A stretch of 64,000 nucleotides of DNA, taken from Arion vulgaris. Taxonomy: Eukaryota > Mollusca > Gastropoda > Stylommatophora > Arionidae. Location: contig CM036754.1 of assembly GCA_020796225.1 (NCBI GenBank), positions 39,984,279 through 40,048,278 on the forward strand, given 5' to 3'. Shown here piece by piece: positions 25,662-35,544 of this stretch. The translations under genes and the position numbers were made by a program. Position 1 is the first letter of the stretch. Every line of letters begins with the position of its first letter. The notes beneath the pieces were generated by a model that saw only the letters and a list, made by a program, of their open reading frames with translations, had not been told where the DNA came from and searched no databases.

Positions 25662-26065
25662 CGTTCCCCAAAAAATGATGATGATGATTCATTGTAGGAC
25701 CGGATGCGAAAAGGTCACACTTGAAAGAGTCTCCAAGTGACAAATCTCTTATCCCATTTATAATTTATTATTGCATCAGACACGCACACCAAGAAATAAA
25801 AGATGTTAAACAGTAAGTTAGTTGAACGTTCCAAAAGAATCAAATCTAAATCAGATACCGCTGCGCGCTACAATGTTAAGGATATAAAGTTACAGATGGA
25901 TAGACACAATCGCAGAAATCTGAGCGTGCGAAACATGTGCGAGTCGCATCCAGCGAGACACGTGGCTCAGGGACGAACATCACAGCTCTCCCACAGAGCA
26001 TTGTGACAAAAGCGGAACTAAATATCAAAATAATAATAAACAAGGATTAGAGGAAAGAATGCAGA
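25662..26065. other. Unassigned
   Basis: A short (GAT)n run lies near 25677. A 67-codon open frame at 25803-26006 is rich in Lys, Arg and Ser, without a domain I recognise. Nothing else supported. Confidence 0.4.
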
Positions 26066-26069
26066 TATC

Positions 26070-26365
26070 ATCATTATCATCAGGTGCCGTGCCGGCTGGT
26101 GAATGCGATCATGCATCTCCACAAATCTATGTTTCTGGTGTTTGCTATCACCTTAGAGGTTGACGCTCTTCCGTGCCATGAAGTCAGACTGTCCAAAATT
26201 TTCTCTTCCTCCTCTGCTTTTATTTCCCTCGATTTTACCTGTTGTCACAATGTGTTCTAAGACTTTCCTTTCTCATTACATGTCCAAAAATTGATGACTT
26301 TCTCTTTCTTATACTGATAATAAACGTTCTCTGTGTCTTGACCTCATTCAACACCTCCACATTCT
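26070..26365 (-). mobile_element. LINE 3' end fragment (DSLTSWHG family)
   Basis: On the minus strand it encodes LDSLTSWHG and an IDLWRCMIA-like end, then a short repetitive tail. The same segment is at 36800-37075 (minus) and inverted at 27405-27665. The pattern (charged motif, Trp-His-Gly, then RDLWRSM) is a LINE ORF2 terminus. Confidence 0.65.
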
Positions 26366-26369
26366 GTAT

Positions 26370-26745
26370 CAGAGATAAGCAATGGAAATAAACCCCTTTC
26401 ACACAATTTACATCAGATAAATAACGAATATCAGATAGCAGGATATGATCCTAGACGCTGAGGTCATAAAATATCTGCTCGACCCAACATCTTTACAATC
26501 GTGATGCAGTCCCAGACACGAAGGGCAGGACACGTGGCTGGATTGCCGGATTGCAGAATATCAAAAAGACTTATATTGTGAGCTGTGTAGCGTTAAACGC
26601 TCCCAGGGCGGTTAAAAAAGAGACACTCATGAACTCGATGAAAACCTTTGGCATAGATGTCAACTGGGAAAATGCTGCTCAAGACAGATCAGCCTTGGCT
26701 CACACTTCTTCAACACGGTTCTTCTGCCTTCAAGACAGGTAGATG
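26370..26745 (+). pseudogene. LINE post-RT fragment (zinc-finger-tailed family)
   Basis: It encodes RISKRLIL-like sequence, then TLMNSMKTFGIDVNWENAAQ and DRSALAH. This aligns with the minus-strand fragment at 60920-61440, which has KSFGTDVDNWENGAPDRSAW. It stops before the zinc finger present there. Confidence 0.65.
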
Positions 26746-26839
26746 TCACAGATACGTGGTTTACACCACAGATTCCTAGATGCCACAGATACGTGGTTTA
26801 CAGAAGAATGATGAGAATCCCATGGACTGCTAAAAAGAC

Positions 26840-27072
26840 TATTGTGGAGATGTTGAAAGAGGCGTCTGGCCGATGGAATAGAGCGCGGCTGTCGAGCGGG
26901 AGACTCGTGTTCATTCAACGGTAAGGTCAAGGATTTTTTCCTGTTGTGGGCATGAATGAAAAGTCCTAACCTGAACAACTTTGCGGCGACTGCACTAGCC
27001 ATGCAGCCATTAAATTCTTCAGCTTCTCGTCCTACCTGTCCTACACCGCCCTAACATGTGGTATTACAAGCA
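26840..27072 (+). mobile_element. SINE-G copy
   Basis: The head contains cgtctggccgatggaatagag and a B-box-like gttcattcaacgg. The body has ttttcctgttgtgggcat, cctaacctgaacaac and gcggcgactgcactagccatg. It matches seven other copies in the window, for example 60085-60312. Confidence 0.75.
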
Positions 27073-27275
27073 GTAACGACAGAGTTAACAGAACATCGGG
27101 AAAGAAGGCAAGAGGAAGACCACGGAAAAGATGGTTAGATGGCGTAGCAGAATCCTGTGAAAGAGCAAAGATAACAATCACACAAGCCACCAGAACAGCG
27201 CAAGACAAAAACAGAAAACCACTACACTGGGCAACAACCCCGTAGCAGTGTGACGACAAAAGAAGAAGAAGAATG
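27072..27275 (+). mobile_element. LINE 3' end with (AAGAAG)n tail
   Basis: It encodes ARGRPRKRWLDGVAESCERA followed by an ATRTAQDKNRKPLHWAT segment and a stop, then the non-coding gcagtgtgacgacaaaagaa and a GAAGAA tail. Copies of this end are at 39998-40108 and 52005-52142 (plus) and 44250-44425 (minus). Confidence 0.75.
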
Positions 27276-27279
27276 ACAG

Positions 27280-27400
27280 AGTTTTTTTTTTTTTTTTGGT
27301 TGAATGAGGCCAAACAGATAGATAAAGATTACATAAGATAAACAACACATAGATAAAGATTACATAGATAAACAACACATAGATAAAGATTACTATCAAT
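27280..27400. repeat. Oligo(T) run and three copies of an ~25-bp repeat
   Basis: About 15 T lie at 27282-27297, followed by units of acacatagataaagattac at about 27318, 27347 and 27378. Confidence 0.6.
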
Positions 27401-27404
27401 ATAA

Positions 27405-27668
27405 GAAAGAGACAGTCTTCATTTTTCGTGATGATGTGATGAGAAAGGAAGGTTTAGAACACAATGTGACTGACAACTGGTCAAATTGAAAGGAAACGAG
27501 ACAGAGAAGAGAAATAGAGAACAGTTTAGACAGCCTGACTTCATGGCACGGAACAGCGGTAACGTCTGAGATGATAGTATATATTAGGGACAGAGATTTG
27601 TAGAGATCCATGATCGCCTACGCTAGCCGACACGATACCTGGTGAAGATGATGTGAAATATGAACAAT
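27405..27668 (+). mobile_element. LINE 3' end fragment, inverted relative to 26070-26365
   Basis: This is the reverse complement of the DSLTSWHG family segment: tcatggcacgg, then gacagagatttgtagagatc and catgatcgcctacgctagcc. It ends with a gatgatg tail, the expected LINE 3' end orientation. Confidence 0.6.
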
Positions 27669-27769
27669 AACAAAATCAAAACACTAACATTTTAGATGGT
27701 AAAGTGTTGTTGTTTAACGGAATCATGCACAGAATAAAATACAAATAAAGAAAAAAAGAAATGAGGTTA

Positions 27770-28700
27770 TTGCCTTTAACGGCGTTTTTATGCGTTGTAC
27801 TCAATGACTAACATTAAGAATATGACGTTTTTATGCGTTGTACTCAATGAACAGACATCAACTTAAGACGTTTTTATGCGTTGTACTCAATGCACAGGCA
27901 TTAACAATATGACGTTTTTATGCGTTGTACTCAATGCACAGGCATCAACAATATGACGTTTTTATGCGTTGTACTCAATGCACAGGCATTAACAATATGA
28001 CGTTTTTATGCATTGTACTCAATGCACAGGCATTAACAATATGACGTTTTTATGCGTTGTACTCAATGCACAGGCATCAACAATATGACGTTTTTATGCG
28101 TTGTACTCAATGAACAGACATCAACAATATGACGTTTTTATGCGTTGTACTCAATGTAACATACATCAACAATATGATGTTTTTATGCGTTGTACTCAAT
28201 GACAGCATAACAATATGACGTTTTTATGCATTGTACTCAATGCACAGGCATTAACAATATGACGTTTTTATGCGTTGTACTCAATGCACAGGCATTAACA
28301 ATATGACGTTTTTATGCATTGTACTCAATGCACAGGCATCAACAATATGACGTTTTTATGCGTTGTACTCAATGCACAGGCATCAACAATATGACGTTTT
28401 TATGCGTTGTACTCAATGCACAGGCATTAACAATATGACGTTTTTATGCGTTGTACTCAATGCACAGGCATTAACAATATGACGTTTTTATGCGTTGTAC
28501 TCAATGCACAGGCATCAACAATATGACGTTTTTATGCGTTGTACTCAATGCACAGGCATTAACAATATGACGTTTTTATGCGTTGTACTCAATGCACAGG
28601 CATCAACAATATGACGTTTTTATGCGTTGTACTCAATGCACAGGCATTAACAATATGACGTTTTTATGCGTTGTACTCAATGCACAGGCATCAATAATAT
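27770..28700. repeat. 44-bp minisatellite, about 21 copies
   Basis: The unit contains gacgtttttatgcgttgtac followed by tcaatgcacaggcat and a taacaatat end. Units are highly uniform and differ mainly by cattaac versus catcaac and gcgt versus gcat. The last unit runs into LINE sequence at 28700. Confidence 0.95.
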
Positions 28701-28746
28701 AAAGGAGAAAATAAAACGTCGCAGATGGAAGTGGGTGAGACATATA
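28690..28746 (+). mobile_element. LINE 3' fragment, left of SINE insertion
   Basis: The sequence aaacgtcgcagatggaagtg encodes RRRWKWVRH and ends in GAGACATATA at 28737-28746. The fragment resumes after the SINE at 29005. Confidence 0.7.
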
Positions 28747-29004
28747 CTCTTCTTCTTCTTCTTCTTTTGCGTTCGTTCTTTACGACCAATTTTAATCACT
28801 CTTTGTGATATGTTTGATCTTTGTCAAGAACGTGTATACGTTGCACATTGGTTTGGTCGGCCCTAAACATATAGACTGTACACATTTAGGACACGTGCAT
28901 CCGATTTCATCTGAACCTCCTTAGTCGCCTCTTACGACATGCGTGGCTGGTAACAGTGGTTCTATTCTTTACACCCCAAATTTGGGCTCCGTAACCACTC
29001 GGGC
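28747..29004 (-). mobile_element. SINE-B, complete, with 10-bp target duplication
   Basis: A 258-bp insertion flanked by GAGACATATA (28737-28746 and 29005-29014). On the minus strand it starts with a tRNA-like ccgagtggttacggag head and ends with a (GAA)n tail, seen here as cttcttcttcttcttc. It interrupts a LINE 3' ORF. Confidence 0.85.
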
Positions 29005-29260
29005 GAGACATATATTGAGAATGTAGAAGACCAGACACCTACGTGTATCTTGAAAATGGTATCCGGGAAAAGAGGAAGGTGACGACATAGAGAGACATGG
29101 AGACGAACTGTAGACACAGAAGAGAAGAGACGGAAATACCTGAAATGAACTAGACTGGCTTGCTCAAGACATCTATTTAGATGACATTTGTTGATGCCTT
29201 ATGCTTCAAGGAAAGCTATATAAGAAGAAGAAGAAGAGGAAGGAGAACAGGAAGGACATG
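29005..29260 (+). mobile_element. LINE 3' fragment, right of SINE insertion
   Basis: Continues with agaccagacacctacgtg, a tggagacgaactgtagac block, then ttgttgatgccttatgcttc and a gaagaagaagaa end. The same order is found at 33236-33445. The translation fits WRRTVDT and FVDALC-type LINE ends, with frameshifts. Confidence 0.7.
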
Positions 29261-29284
29261 GGCATGTAGTATGTAATGACAGCA

Positions 29285-29445
29285 TGACTAGTGTACTAGC
29301 CGCGAAACTTTTCAGATTAGGATTTTTCTTTATTGCGCCTCAGAAAAAATTTCTTGCCTGTACCGTGGATTGAACTAGTCTCCAGCATGGAAGCCGCGCT
29401 CTAATCTATTCAGGAAGACGATCCATATCATGGAGAGAAATAAAT
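29285..29445 (-). mobile_element. SINE-G copy, 3' truncated
   Basis: On the minus strand the head (cgtcttcctgaatagattag) and a B-box-like agttcaatccacgg precede a short body. It lies next to another minus-strand copy at 29452-29690. Confidence 0.7.
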
Positions 29446-29451
29446 ATCATG

Positions 29452-29690
29452 CCGTTACTGCCTGCAGTACCGCTTGTTAGAGCGGTGTAGAACAATTGCG
29501 ACGAGAACCTAAGGAATTTAAAGGAAGAATATCTAGTACAGTCGCCGCAAAACTGTTCAGGTTTAGAATTTTATTTCTTTTTGCCCCGACAAAAAAACAC
29601 CTCCTTGGCCTTACCGTGAAGTGAATCCGAATATCCCACATGGGTGTCTAATACATTCAGCAAGACGCTCCACCCCAAGGACAGAATGAT
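29452..29690 (-). mobile_element. SINE-G copy
   Basis: It contains the whole family body inverted: gttagagcggtgtag, cagtcgccgcaaaactgttc, then a head with ggattcacttcacgg and cgtcttgctgaatg. The order is the reverse of 60085-60312. Confidence 0.75.
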
Positions 29691-30054
29691 GACAAATAAT
29701 AACTTTTTCCAAAATACAGAACAAAATAGATAGCTTATAAAACACATCATAAAAATACAATAAACATTCCTTGGGCATAATATTGCACAATACAGTTTTT
29801 CATTTTGAAACTGTCAAAAATAGAGAACAAAATAAAAACAAGATTTGTATAGTGGGACGCATTGAGACCATGTTTTCTTTCAACTGTCGCTTCTTTAAGT
29901 CGATATCTGAGATTGATTTCCAAGAACAATTTGAGCTGCTGTTATGGTTATAGCTCCCCCAAATCCACTCTTAAATCAAGACACGAAAGGACCACCCAAA
30001 CAGTGTCGTCGCTAGGATGGAAGGTTAGTGATGAACGGTTACGCTTCACGCTGA

Positions 30055-30230
30055 ATGGGGTCTCTGTGGGTGTAGAGATTAGATACTTGCCTCTCGTTTC
30101 AAATGTTCCATGCCTTGTAAGTCACAGTGGTACTATTCTTTGCTTCCATTTCGAGCCCCGTCTCCACACAGCCGTGATACATTTTAAAAGTGATTTGTTT
30201 TCCTGTTCTATTTTTTGAGAACATTATCAT
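30055..30230 (+). mobile_element. SINE-F head fused to other SINE sequence
   Basis: The start ggtctctgtgggtgtagaga matches the tRNA-like heads at 34260 and 54060. After about 30105 it switches to a gtaagtcacagtggtactat segment like SINE-B2, so the copy is chimeric or interrupted. Confidence 0.5.
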
Positions 30231-30339
30231 TAATATCCATTGCACCTGGTTTCTCTGCATGGCTCCGACCCTTTTAACAGAAATGACAAGCCAGCAGCAG
30301 ATAGTATTACACAAAGTGCAAACTTCATAGCTCAAGCAA

Positions 30340-30440
30340 CAATTCTAGAGATCTCCACAAAAATTACACATGTGACTCGGTGTGGATTTGAACTTACAAC
30401 TTTCAGAAAGCCATATAGACAGTCACTGTGATAGAGAAAG
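30340..30440 (-). mobile_element. tRNA-derived SINE-H head
   Basis: On the minus strand it has ctatatggct, then a B-box-like taagttcaaatccacaccga, continuing in gtcacatg. The same block is in forward orientation at 55335-55420. It does not fold into a canonical tRNA, so it is not called as a tRNA gene. Confidence 0.5.
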
Positions 30441-30441
30441 A

Positions 30442-30500
30442 AAGAAGGAAAGATAGATAGAGAGAGAGAGAGAGAGAGAGCGAGAGATGATGGTGATGAT
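30442..30500. repeat. (GA)n microsatellite
   Basis: Simple purine repeat (gaaagaaggaaagatag then agagagagagagag), followed by a gatgatg stretch. Confidence 0.9.
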
Positions 30501-30529
30501 ATTATCATCGATTGTGACCGTGTGTTTCT

Positions 30530-30785
30530 GATGCCCTCAAGGGAGCAAAGAATAGTAACACCGCGACCTACAAGGCATGTCGTAAGAGGTAATTGGTTTA
30601 GGGGCCTAGTTAAACTATCTTAGTAAAAAAAAAAAGCATCGCAGAAATTGTGCTGGCCTACTTGTACAACTGGCACAACGTACAACCGCTCTTAGGCTTG
30701 GATCACATACAAATCACAAAGAATGGTTAACAAGTGGTCGATATGGAGCGGTGGAAAAAGAAGAAGAAGAAGCCATAGAAACAGT
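30530..30785 (+). mobile_element. SINE-B2 copy
   Basis: It contains caaagaatagtaacaccgcg, aaggcatgtcgtaagaggt, an A-run, gcatcgcagaaattg, and ends gatatggagcggtgg with a gaagaagaagaag tail. It matches 52905-53150 and the inverted copy at 31495-31745. It is related to SINE-B in its first half and tail. Confidence 0.7.
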
Positions 30786-31494
30786 CACTGAAAAAGATAT
30801 ATTAATAAAAAGATAGAGCGAGAAAACTGATGTTGATGATATCACAGATTGAGGGCAAGGACATTCAATATTGACAGCTGCCGAAGCTGTTCCCAAGCCC
30901 AGGTTACAATAACACACTTGTCTTATGACTAATAATTATACTCGATAACTCAGTGCAAGTGTAGAAATATTGGAATTACTGTTCTCTAGACACTCACGTC
31001 CTAGAATGTACCACAGAACCAGATAAGTGCTGATACTTTTCCTTACGGCATTCATGTTAGTAAATAAAAATCGAACTTCGAGAGAAAATATAAACATAAC
31101 AGTTCTCCAGAAATAACTTTATCTACTCCAGGCACCTGACAGGAATATTGTTTCTTTTTGCTAATTATTTGTCCCAGTGGTTCTCACCATTTTAGAAACT
31201 ATTGTTTTAGTTTAGTTGTTGGATCAACAATCGATTCGCTTCCGGGTTGTAAACATGGCGGTTATGAAAATTCGTAAAGAATAAACTGTGCTTACGCGAT
31301 TTTGTGTGTGTTTTATTGTGTGATTGACGAGGTTTAAGATCACTATAAGCGGATAGAATGTGATAATTAATATCCATGTTTGTGTGTGTGTGGTCAGAGC
31401 AAGCACCTGACCATTCATTGTGACCATTGCTGGTGCCGGCGTCGTATGGTAGAATAGAGTGACCGGTTACCATAATTACGTATCGCATGGTGAT

Positions 31495-31745
31495 GGACTT
31501 CTTCGTATTCTACACACGCTCCATAACGACCAATTGTTAACCAATTTTTATGATTTGTTTGTTATCTAAGAGCGAATGTACATTGTGCCAGTTATGCGGT
31601 TACAAGTAGGGTAGCACATCCGATTTCTGCCACGCTTTTTCCTAGGCCACTACCTCAGTCGCCTCTGACGACATGCCTGGTAGGTCGCAGAGTTACTATT
31701 CTTTGCTCCTCTTGCGGGCCTGTCAACACACAGGCGAGGTGATAG
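31495..31745 (-). mobile_element. SINE-B2 copy
   Basis: Inverted copy of the family: ataacgaccaattgttaacc at the 3' side and cgacatgcctggtaggtcgc with tactattctttgctcc at the 5' side. Confidence 0.7.
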
Positions 31746-31749
31746 ACCA

Positions 31750-31915
31750 AGAGCGAATCAACCTGCGCCTTGTAGGTAATCAAATAAGTTGATGGGCAGC
31801 CTGACAGAAACGTCGACGAAGACGGGTGCAAACACAAGATAGCAGAATCAACCTGCTGCCTTGTAGAATCAAATCAGAAGTTGATGGGCAGCCTGACAGA
31901 AACGTCGACGAAGAT
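31750..31915. repeat. 92-bp tandem duplication
   Basis: Two copies of a segment containing gttgatgggcagcctgacag and aaacgtcgacgaag are at 31790-31821 and 31882-31913. Between them the sequence tagaatcaacctgc also repeats. Confidence 0.75.
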
Positions 31916-31929
31916 CAGGTGCACAAGTT

Positions 31930-32375
31930 CATGAATCTCTTCGACGTGGATCATCATCACTGCATGCGATACCGATTAGTCAACAAGTTCTTTGATCTCC
32001 TTCTCAGTATATCTTTCAGCGTGTGGCGACTAACGACACCGGTTCTTTGTTGGTTTACTATTTGCCTTTAGCTACCAGCATAATGTTCTTGTCTAACTAC
32101 ACCATATTTGACTTGAAATTCTATTGGCGTTTTATTCTATATTCAAGTTGGAATATTTGAGCAAATATGTAACTATAGATGCCGATGTTGGAAAAGAAAT
32201 CAACACTAGAATTGAAATGACATTCAGATCATTCGACAACACATGAAGCTCCTCAGCTTACAAGGCACATACTAACTTCAGTTTATATAAATGAAGTGTG
32301 TGCTCAGTCTTACTGTAACAATCATATATATGGAAAACAAATACAAGGACAGACAGATCACAGCCAACTCTAGAT
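31930..32375. other. Unassigned
   Basis: No repeat, domain or RNA gene recognised. The sequence is AT-rich and without a sizeable open frame. Confidence 0.4.
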
Positions 32376-32740
32376 AACTAGGCCAGACAACTGACTGGGG
32401 GTTCCTTGACCTAGATCAGAAAAGGGGGCCGGAAAATATAGATGTTTTTATAGAACACTGCAAGCTTTTTTTTTTTGTTGCAATTTTACTAAATTCTGTG
32501 AGTCTATGGTTATTTATTAGTGAAAAATATTCATAATATAGATATTCCTTATTGCTACACTTAACTTGTTGCATAATATAACTTTGATTTAGCATTTTGT
32601 GTTGATTTTAAAATGAATTCGTCTATATACACAATACTGGAATGAGAGGTCACGTAGTGTAATTGTGGTCTGATTTCCCATAATTCTTACCTGAGTCCGA
32701 AGGCCCATAAGTTTATAGTTGGCTCTGGACAGACGCATGA
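32375..32740 (+). repeat. Dispersed ~300-bp repeat, fuller copy
   Basis: It aligns with 49335-49625 along most of its length: tgcaattttactaaattct, a ggttatttattagtgaaaa block, ttgatttagcattttgtgtt, then ttcttacctgagtccgaagg. The last part is shared with 1-80. No coding capacity or terminal repeats found. Confidence 0.65.
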
Positions 32741-32789
32741 TACTTTGAGAAAAGATGTCTCCTTGGAATTCTCCGAATTTGTTCGGATC

Positions 32790-32960
32790 ACAGAATATCT
32801 AATACTGATCATCCGGACGTCATCAACAACTAATATCTAATACTGATCATCCGGTGCAAGCCATCCAACAATAATATCTAATACTGATCATCGTGCAGCC
32901 ATCAACAACAATAATATCTAATACTGATCATCCGGTGCACAGCCATCAACAACATCAACG
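32790..32960. repeat. Short tandem repeat around tatctaatactgatcatc, 4 copies
   Basis: The segment occurs at about 32796, 32833, 32876 and 32917. Spacers of 17-23 bases contain gccatcaacaac. Spacing is irregular. Confidence 0.7.
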
Positions 32961-32964
32961 AGGA

Positions 32965-33182
32965 AATTAAAAGGAAGAAGAGCATCGGGTCGAATGGATT
33001 TGGGCGCGGCTTCCATGAATATTTTTCTGTCGTTGGCATAAAAGAAAAATCTTAACCTGAACAGTTTCGTGTGCGACTGCACTAGTCATACGAGCCATTA
33101 CATTCCTCAGGCTCTCGTCCCTACTCCCGCACCTCCTGTCCTGCCGTGCCATAAAAATCGGCACTATAGACAACAACGACAG
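32965..33182 (+). mobile_element. SINE-G copy
   Basis: Body segments catgaatatttttctgtcgt, aatcttaacctgaacag and gcgactgcactagtcatacg match the family. The head is degraded. Confidence 0.65.
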
Positions 33183-33189
33183 TGTTTAT

Positions 33190-33445
33190 TTTGTAATAAA
33201 AATGAGAAGTTGGAAATACTTAGGACTTTCATTAAAATGTAGAAGACCAGACACCCACATGTGGCTTTGAAATGGAATATGAGCGGAAAGATGGGTAGAT
33301 AGAGAGACATGAAGACGAACTGTAGACATAAACAAGAGACAGGAATAAACTGGAATGAACTAAGCTTGCTCGCACAAGACAGATCTGGTTGGAGGAAATT
33401 TGTTGATGCCTCACGCTTCAAGGGGAGATAAGAGAGGAAGAACAT
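33190..33445 (+). mobile_element. LINE 3' end fragment
   Basis: Same family as 29005-29260: gtagaagaccagacacccac, acatgaagacgaactgtaga, then ttgttgatgcctcacgcttc before a short gaggaagaa end. Confidence 0.7.
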
Positions 33446-33499
33446 AGTTCGAAGTCATTCTGATTTGTATGTAGCTTTTAAAGATCACTGTCGACTATT

Positions 33500-33705
33500 G
33501 CTACATGTGTGTTCATTCTATTTTCCAATGTTATTTGTATACTTATTCCATATTCAAATGTTATTTTGTGCTCATTCCATATTCAAGTGTTACTTTGTGT
33601 TCATTCTATATTCCAACGTTAGTCTGTGTTCATTCAATATTATTCTGTGTTTGTTCCATCTTCCAATGTTACGTTATACTCATTCCTGATTTCAATGTCC
33701 CTTTG
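33500..33705. repeat. Degenerate ~29-bp minisatellite
   Basis: About 6 diverged units of tattccatattcaaatgtta with tgtgttcattc linkers. It gives overlapping short open frames that are not genes. Confidence 0.7.
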
Positions 33706-33984
33706 TGTTTACAAAAGTTTGACTTCCAAAAATGCATGATATATTTCTACACGTATGCGAAGGGTAGGAAGCCCCCACGCAGAGAAGCCCCGACCTGGTG
33801 TAAGACTGTATATATAATATCAGTCATCTGGTTATACTAATACACACTATACAGTTGTACTAATTTCAGAATGCATCTGTATAGACTATAACAACTGCAA
33901 TTACTGTATGGTTATTGATCGATCGAGCACTCGACGAGGGCGGACTTGGTTACGTGTGCTGTGAAACAGTTTGATAATATCCTA

Positions 33985-34255
33985 GATATAGTGCAGTGTG
34001 TAGCGATCACGTAGATATAGTGCAGTGTGTAGCGATCACGTAGATATAGTGCAGTGTGTAGCGATCACGTAGATATAGTGCAGTGTGTAGCGATCACGTA
34101 GAAATAGTGCAGTGTGTAGCGATCACGTAGAAATAGTGCAGTGTGTATCGATCACGTAGAAATAGTGCAGTGTGTAGCGATCACGTAGAAATAGTGCAGT
34201 GTGTAGCGATCACATAGAAATAGTGCAGTGTGTAGCGATCACGTAGAAATAGACG
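33985..34255. repeat. 29-bp minisatellite, 9.3 copies
   Basis: The unit is gtgcagtgtgtagcgatcac plus gtagatata. Early units have gatata and later ones gaaata, so two unit types occupy separate halves. The array ends at the start of a SINE-F. Confidence 0.95.
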
Positions 34256-34256
34256 A

Positions 34257-34525
34257 GGAGGGGTCTCTGTGGCGTAGAGATTAGGTACTGGCCTCTCATT
34301 ACAAAGGTACTCGGCTAGCACCCTCGCTGAGACATTGGGATATCTTGTCCAGAGATCCCTGATTGCAGTGGAGGTGAGATCAAGTTTCTAGTCCTATTGG
34401 AAACGGACGATAAAATATAGCTTCCGTGTTCAAGTTGAGCACGTAAAAGAACCCGTGGCAGTTTAAAATTGAGAAGAACAGGCTGGAAAACCCCTGCCCG
34501 GGTAGTGGACCTCAGGTGGAGACAA
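34257..34525 (+). mobile_element. SINE-F copy
   Basis: A tRNA-like head (tctgtggcgtagagattagg) is followed by gtggaggtgagatcaag, cctattggaaacggacgata, agcacgtaaaagaacccg and a cccctgcccgggtag block. The same order appears at 54053-54310, and inverted at 34870-35060. Confidence 0.75.
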
Positions 34526-34845
34526 GAAATTAGACAGCTGATGCCTTGGCTAAGGAGGGCTGCGCCAAATAACAAATTTACCAACATCTGTCTTTTCAGG
34601 AGGTCAAAACTCTCATACAGAGAAAATTTACAGTAGATTGGAAAACAAACACTGGATATGGTTATGGAAAAGACTTCCTCAAAGACCTAAGCAGAACAGA
34701 CCAGGTCATTATATTTCGTATACGTACCGGACACTGCAGGCTCAACAGACACTTACATAGACCAGGAATAAGTCAAACAGGTCTCTGTCAGTGTCAGCAG
34801 GTGGAACAGACACCGAAGCATGTCATGCCCGATTTAATTTTGAAG
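34525..34845 (+). pseudogene. LINE RNase H tail and C-terminal region
   Basis: The translation starts with the end of an RNase H domain (ADALAKEGC), passes a stop, then gives a long block with HLSFQEVKTLIQRKF, DWKTNTG and TDQVIIFRIRTGHCRLNRHL, ending in LCQCQQVEQTPKHVM. This is the region after RNase H in RNase H-bearing non-LTR elements, with a Cys/His zinc-like pattern (CxC..H). Confidence 0.75.
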
Positions 34846-34869
34846 ATACTAAAAATATTCTGTAGGAAT

Positions 34870-35062
34870 TTTATTTATTACTCATTCTAATGAATTGTGT
34901 CTGGGCATCAGCTTTCCAGCCTGTGCTCTTCTCGGTTTTGGACGGCTCTTTTACGTGTTCAACTTTAACATGGGACCTGCATTTTATCGTCCGTCTCAGA
35001 CAGAACTCGATCTAATCTGCTTCTGAGATCAGGGTCTCTGGAAATATATTGATGTTCACGAG
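34870..35062 (-). mobile_element. SINE-F copy
   Basis: Inverted: cttttacgtgttcaac, ttttatcgtccgtctcagac, then ctgagatcagggtctctgg. The head on the right side merges with the next array. Confidence 0.7.
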
Positions 35063-35079
35063 GAAACGACATCATACTT

Positions 35080-35532
35080 TGAACAGAAGGCTACATCTTG
35101 CTTTTGTTTACATTCATTATATTTAGTACAGAAGGCTACATCTTGCCTTTGTTTACATTCATTATATTTAGTACAGAAGGCTACATCTTGCTTTTGTTTA
35201 CATTCATTATATTTAGTACAGAAGGCTACATCTTGCTTTTGTTTACATTCATTATATTTAGTACAGAAGGCTACATCTTGCCTTTGTTTACATTTATTAT
35301 ATTTAGTACAGAAGGCTACATCTTGCTTTTGTTTACATTCATTATATTTAGTACAGAAGGCTACATCTTGCTTTTGTTTACATTCATTATATTTAGTACA
35401 GAAGGCTACATTTTGCTTTTGTTTACATTCATTATATTTAGTACAGAAGGCTACATTTTGCTTTTGTTTACATTCATTATATTTAGTACAGAAGGCTACA
35501 TCTTGCTTTTGTTTACATTCATTATATTTAGA
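35080..35532 (+). repeat. 45-bp minisatellite, 10 copies
   Basis: The unit contains gaaggctacatcttgctttt and gtttacattcattatattta. Units are nearly identical. A 45-bp period gives a 148-codon open frame (LLFTFIIFSTEGYI repeats) that is probably not a protein, as it has no non-repeat part. Confidence 0.95.
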
Positions 35533-35544
35533 TCCATGATTTAG

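Noticed and set aside
25803..26006. Lys/Arg-rich 67-codon frame as a small gene
   Set aside because: No domain, no conserved start context and no neighbouring exon-like sequence.
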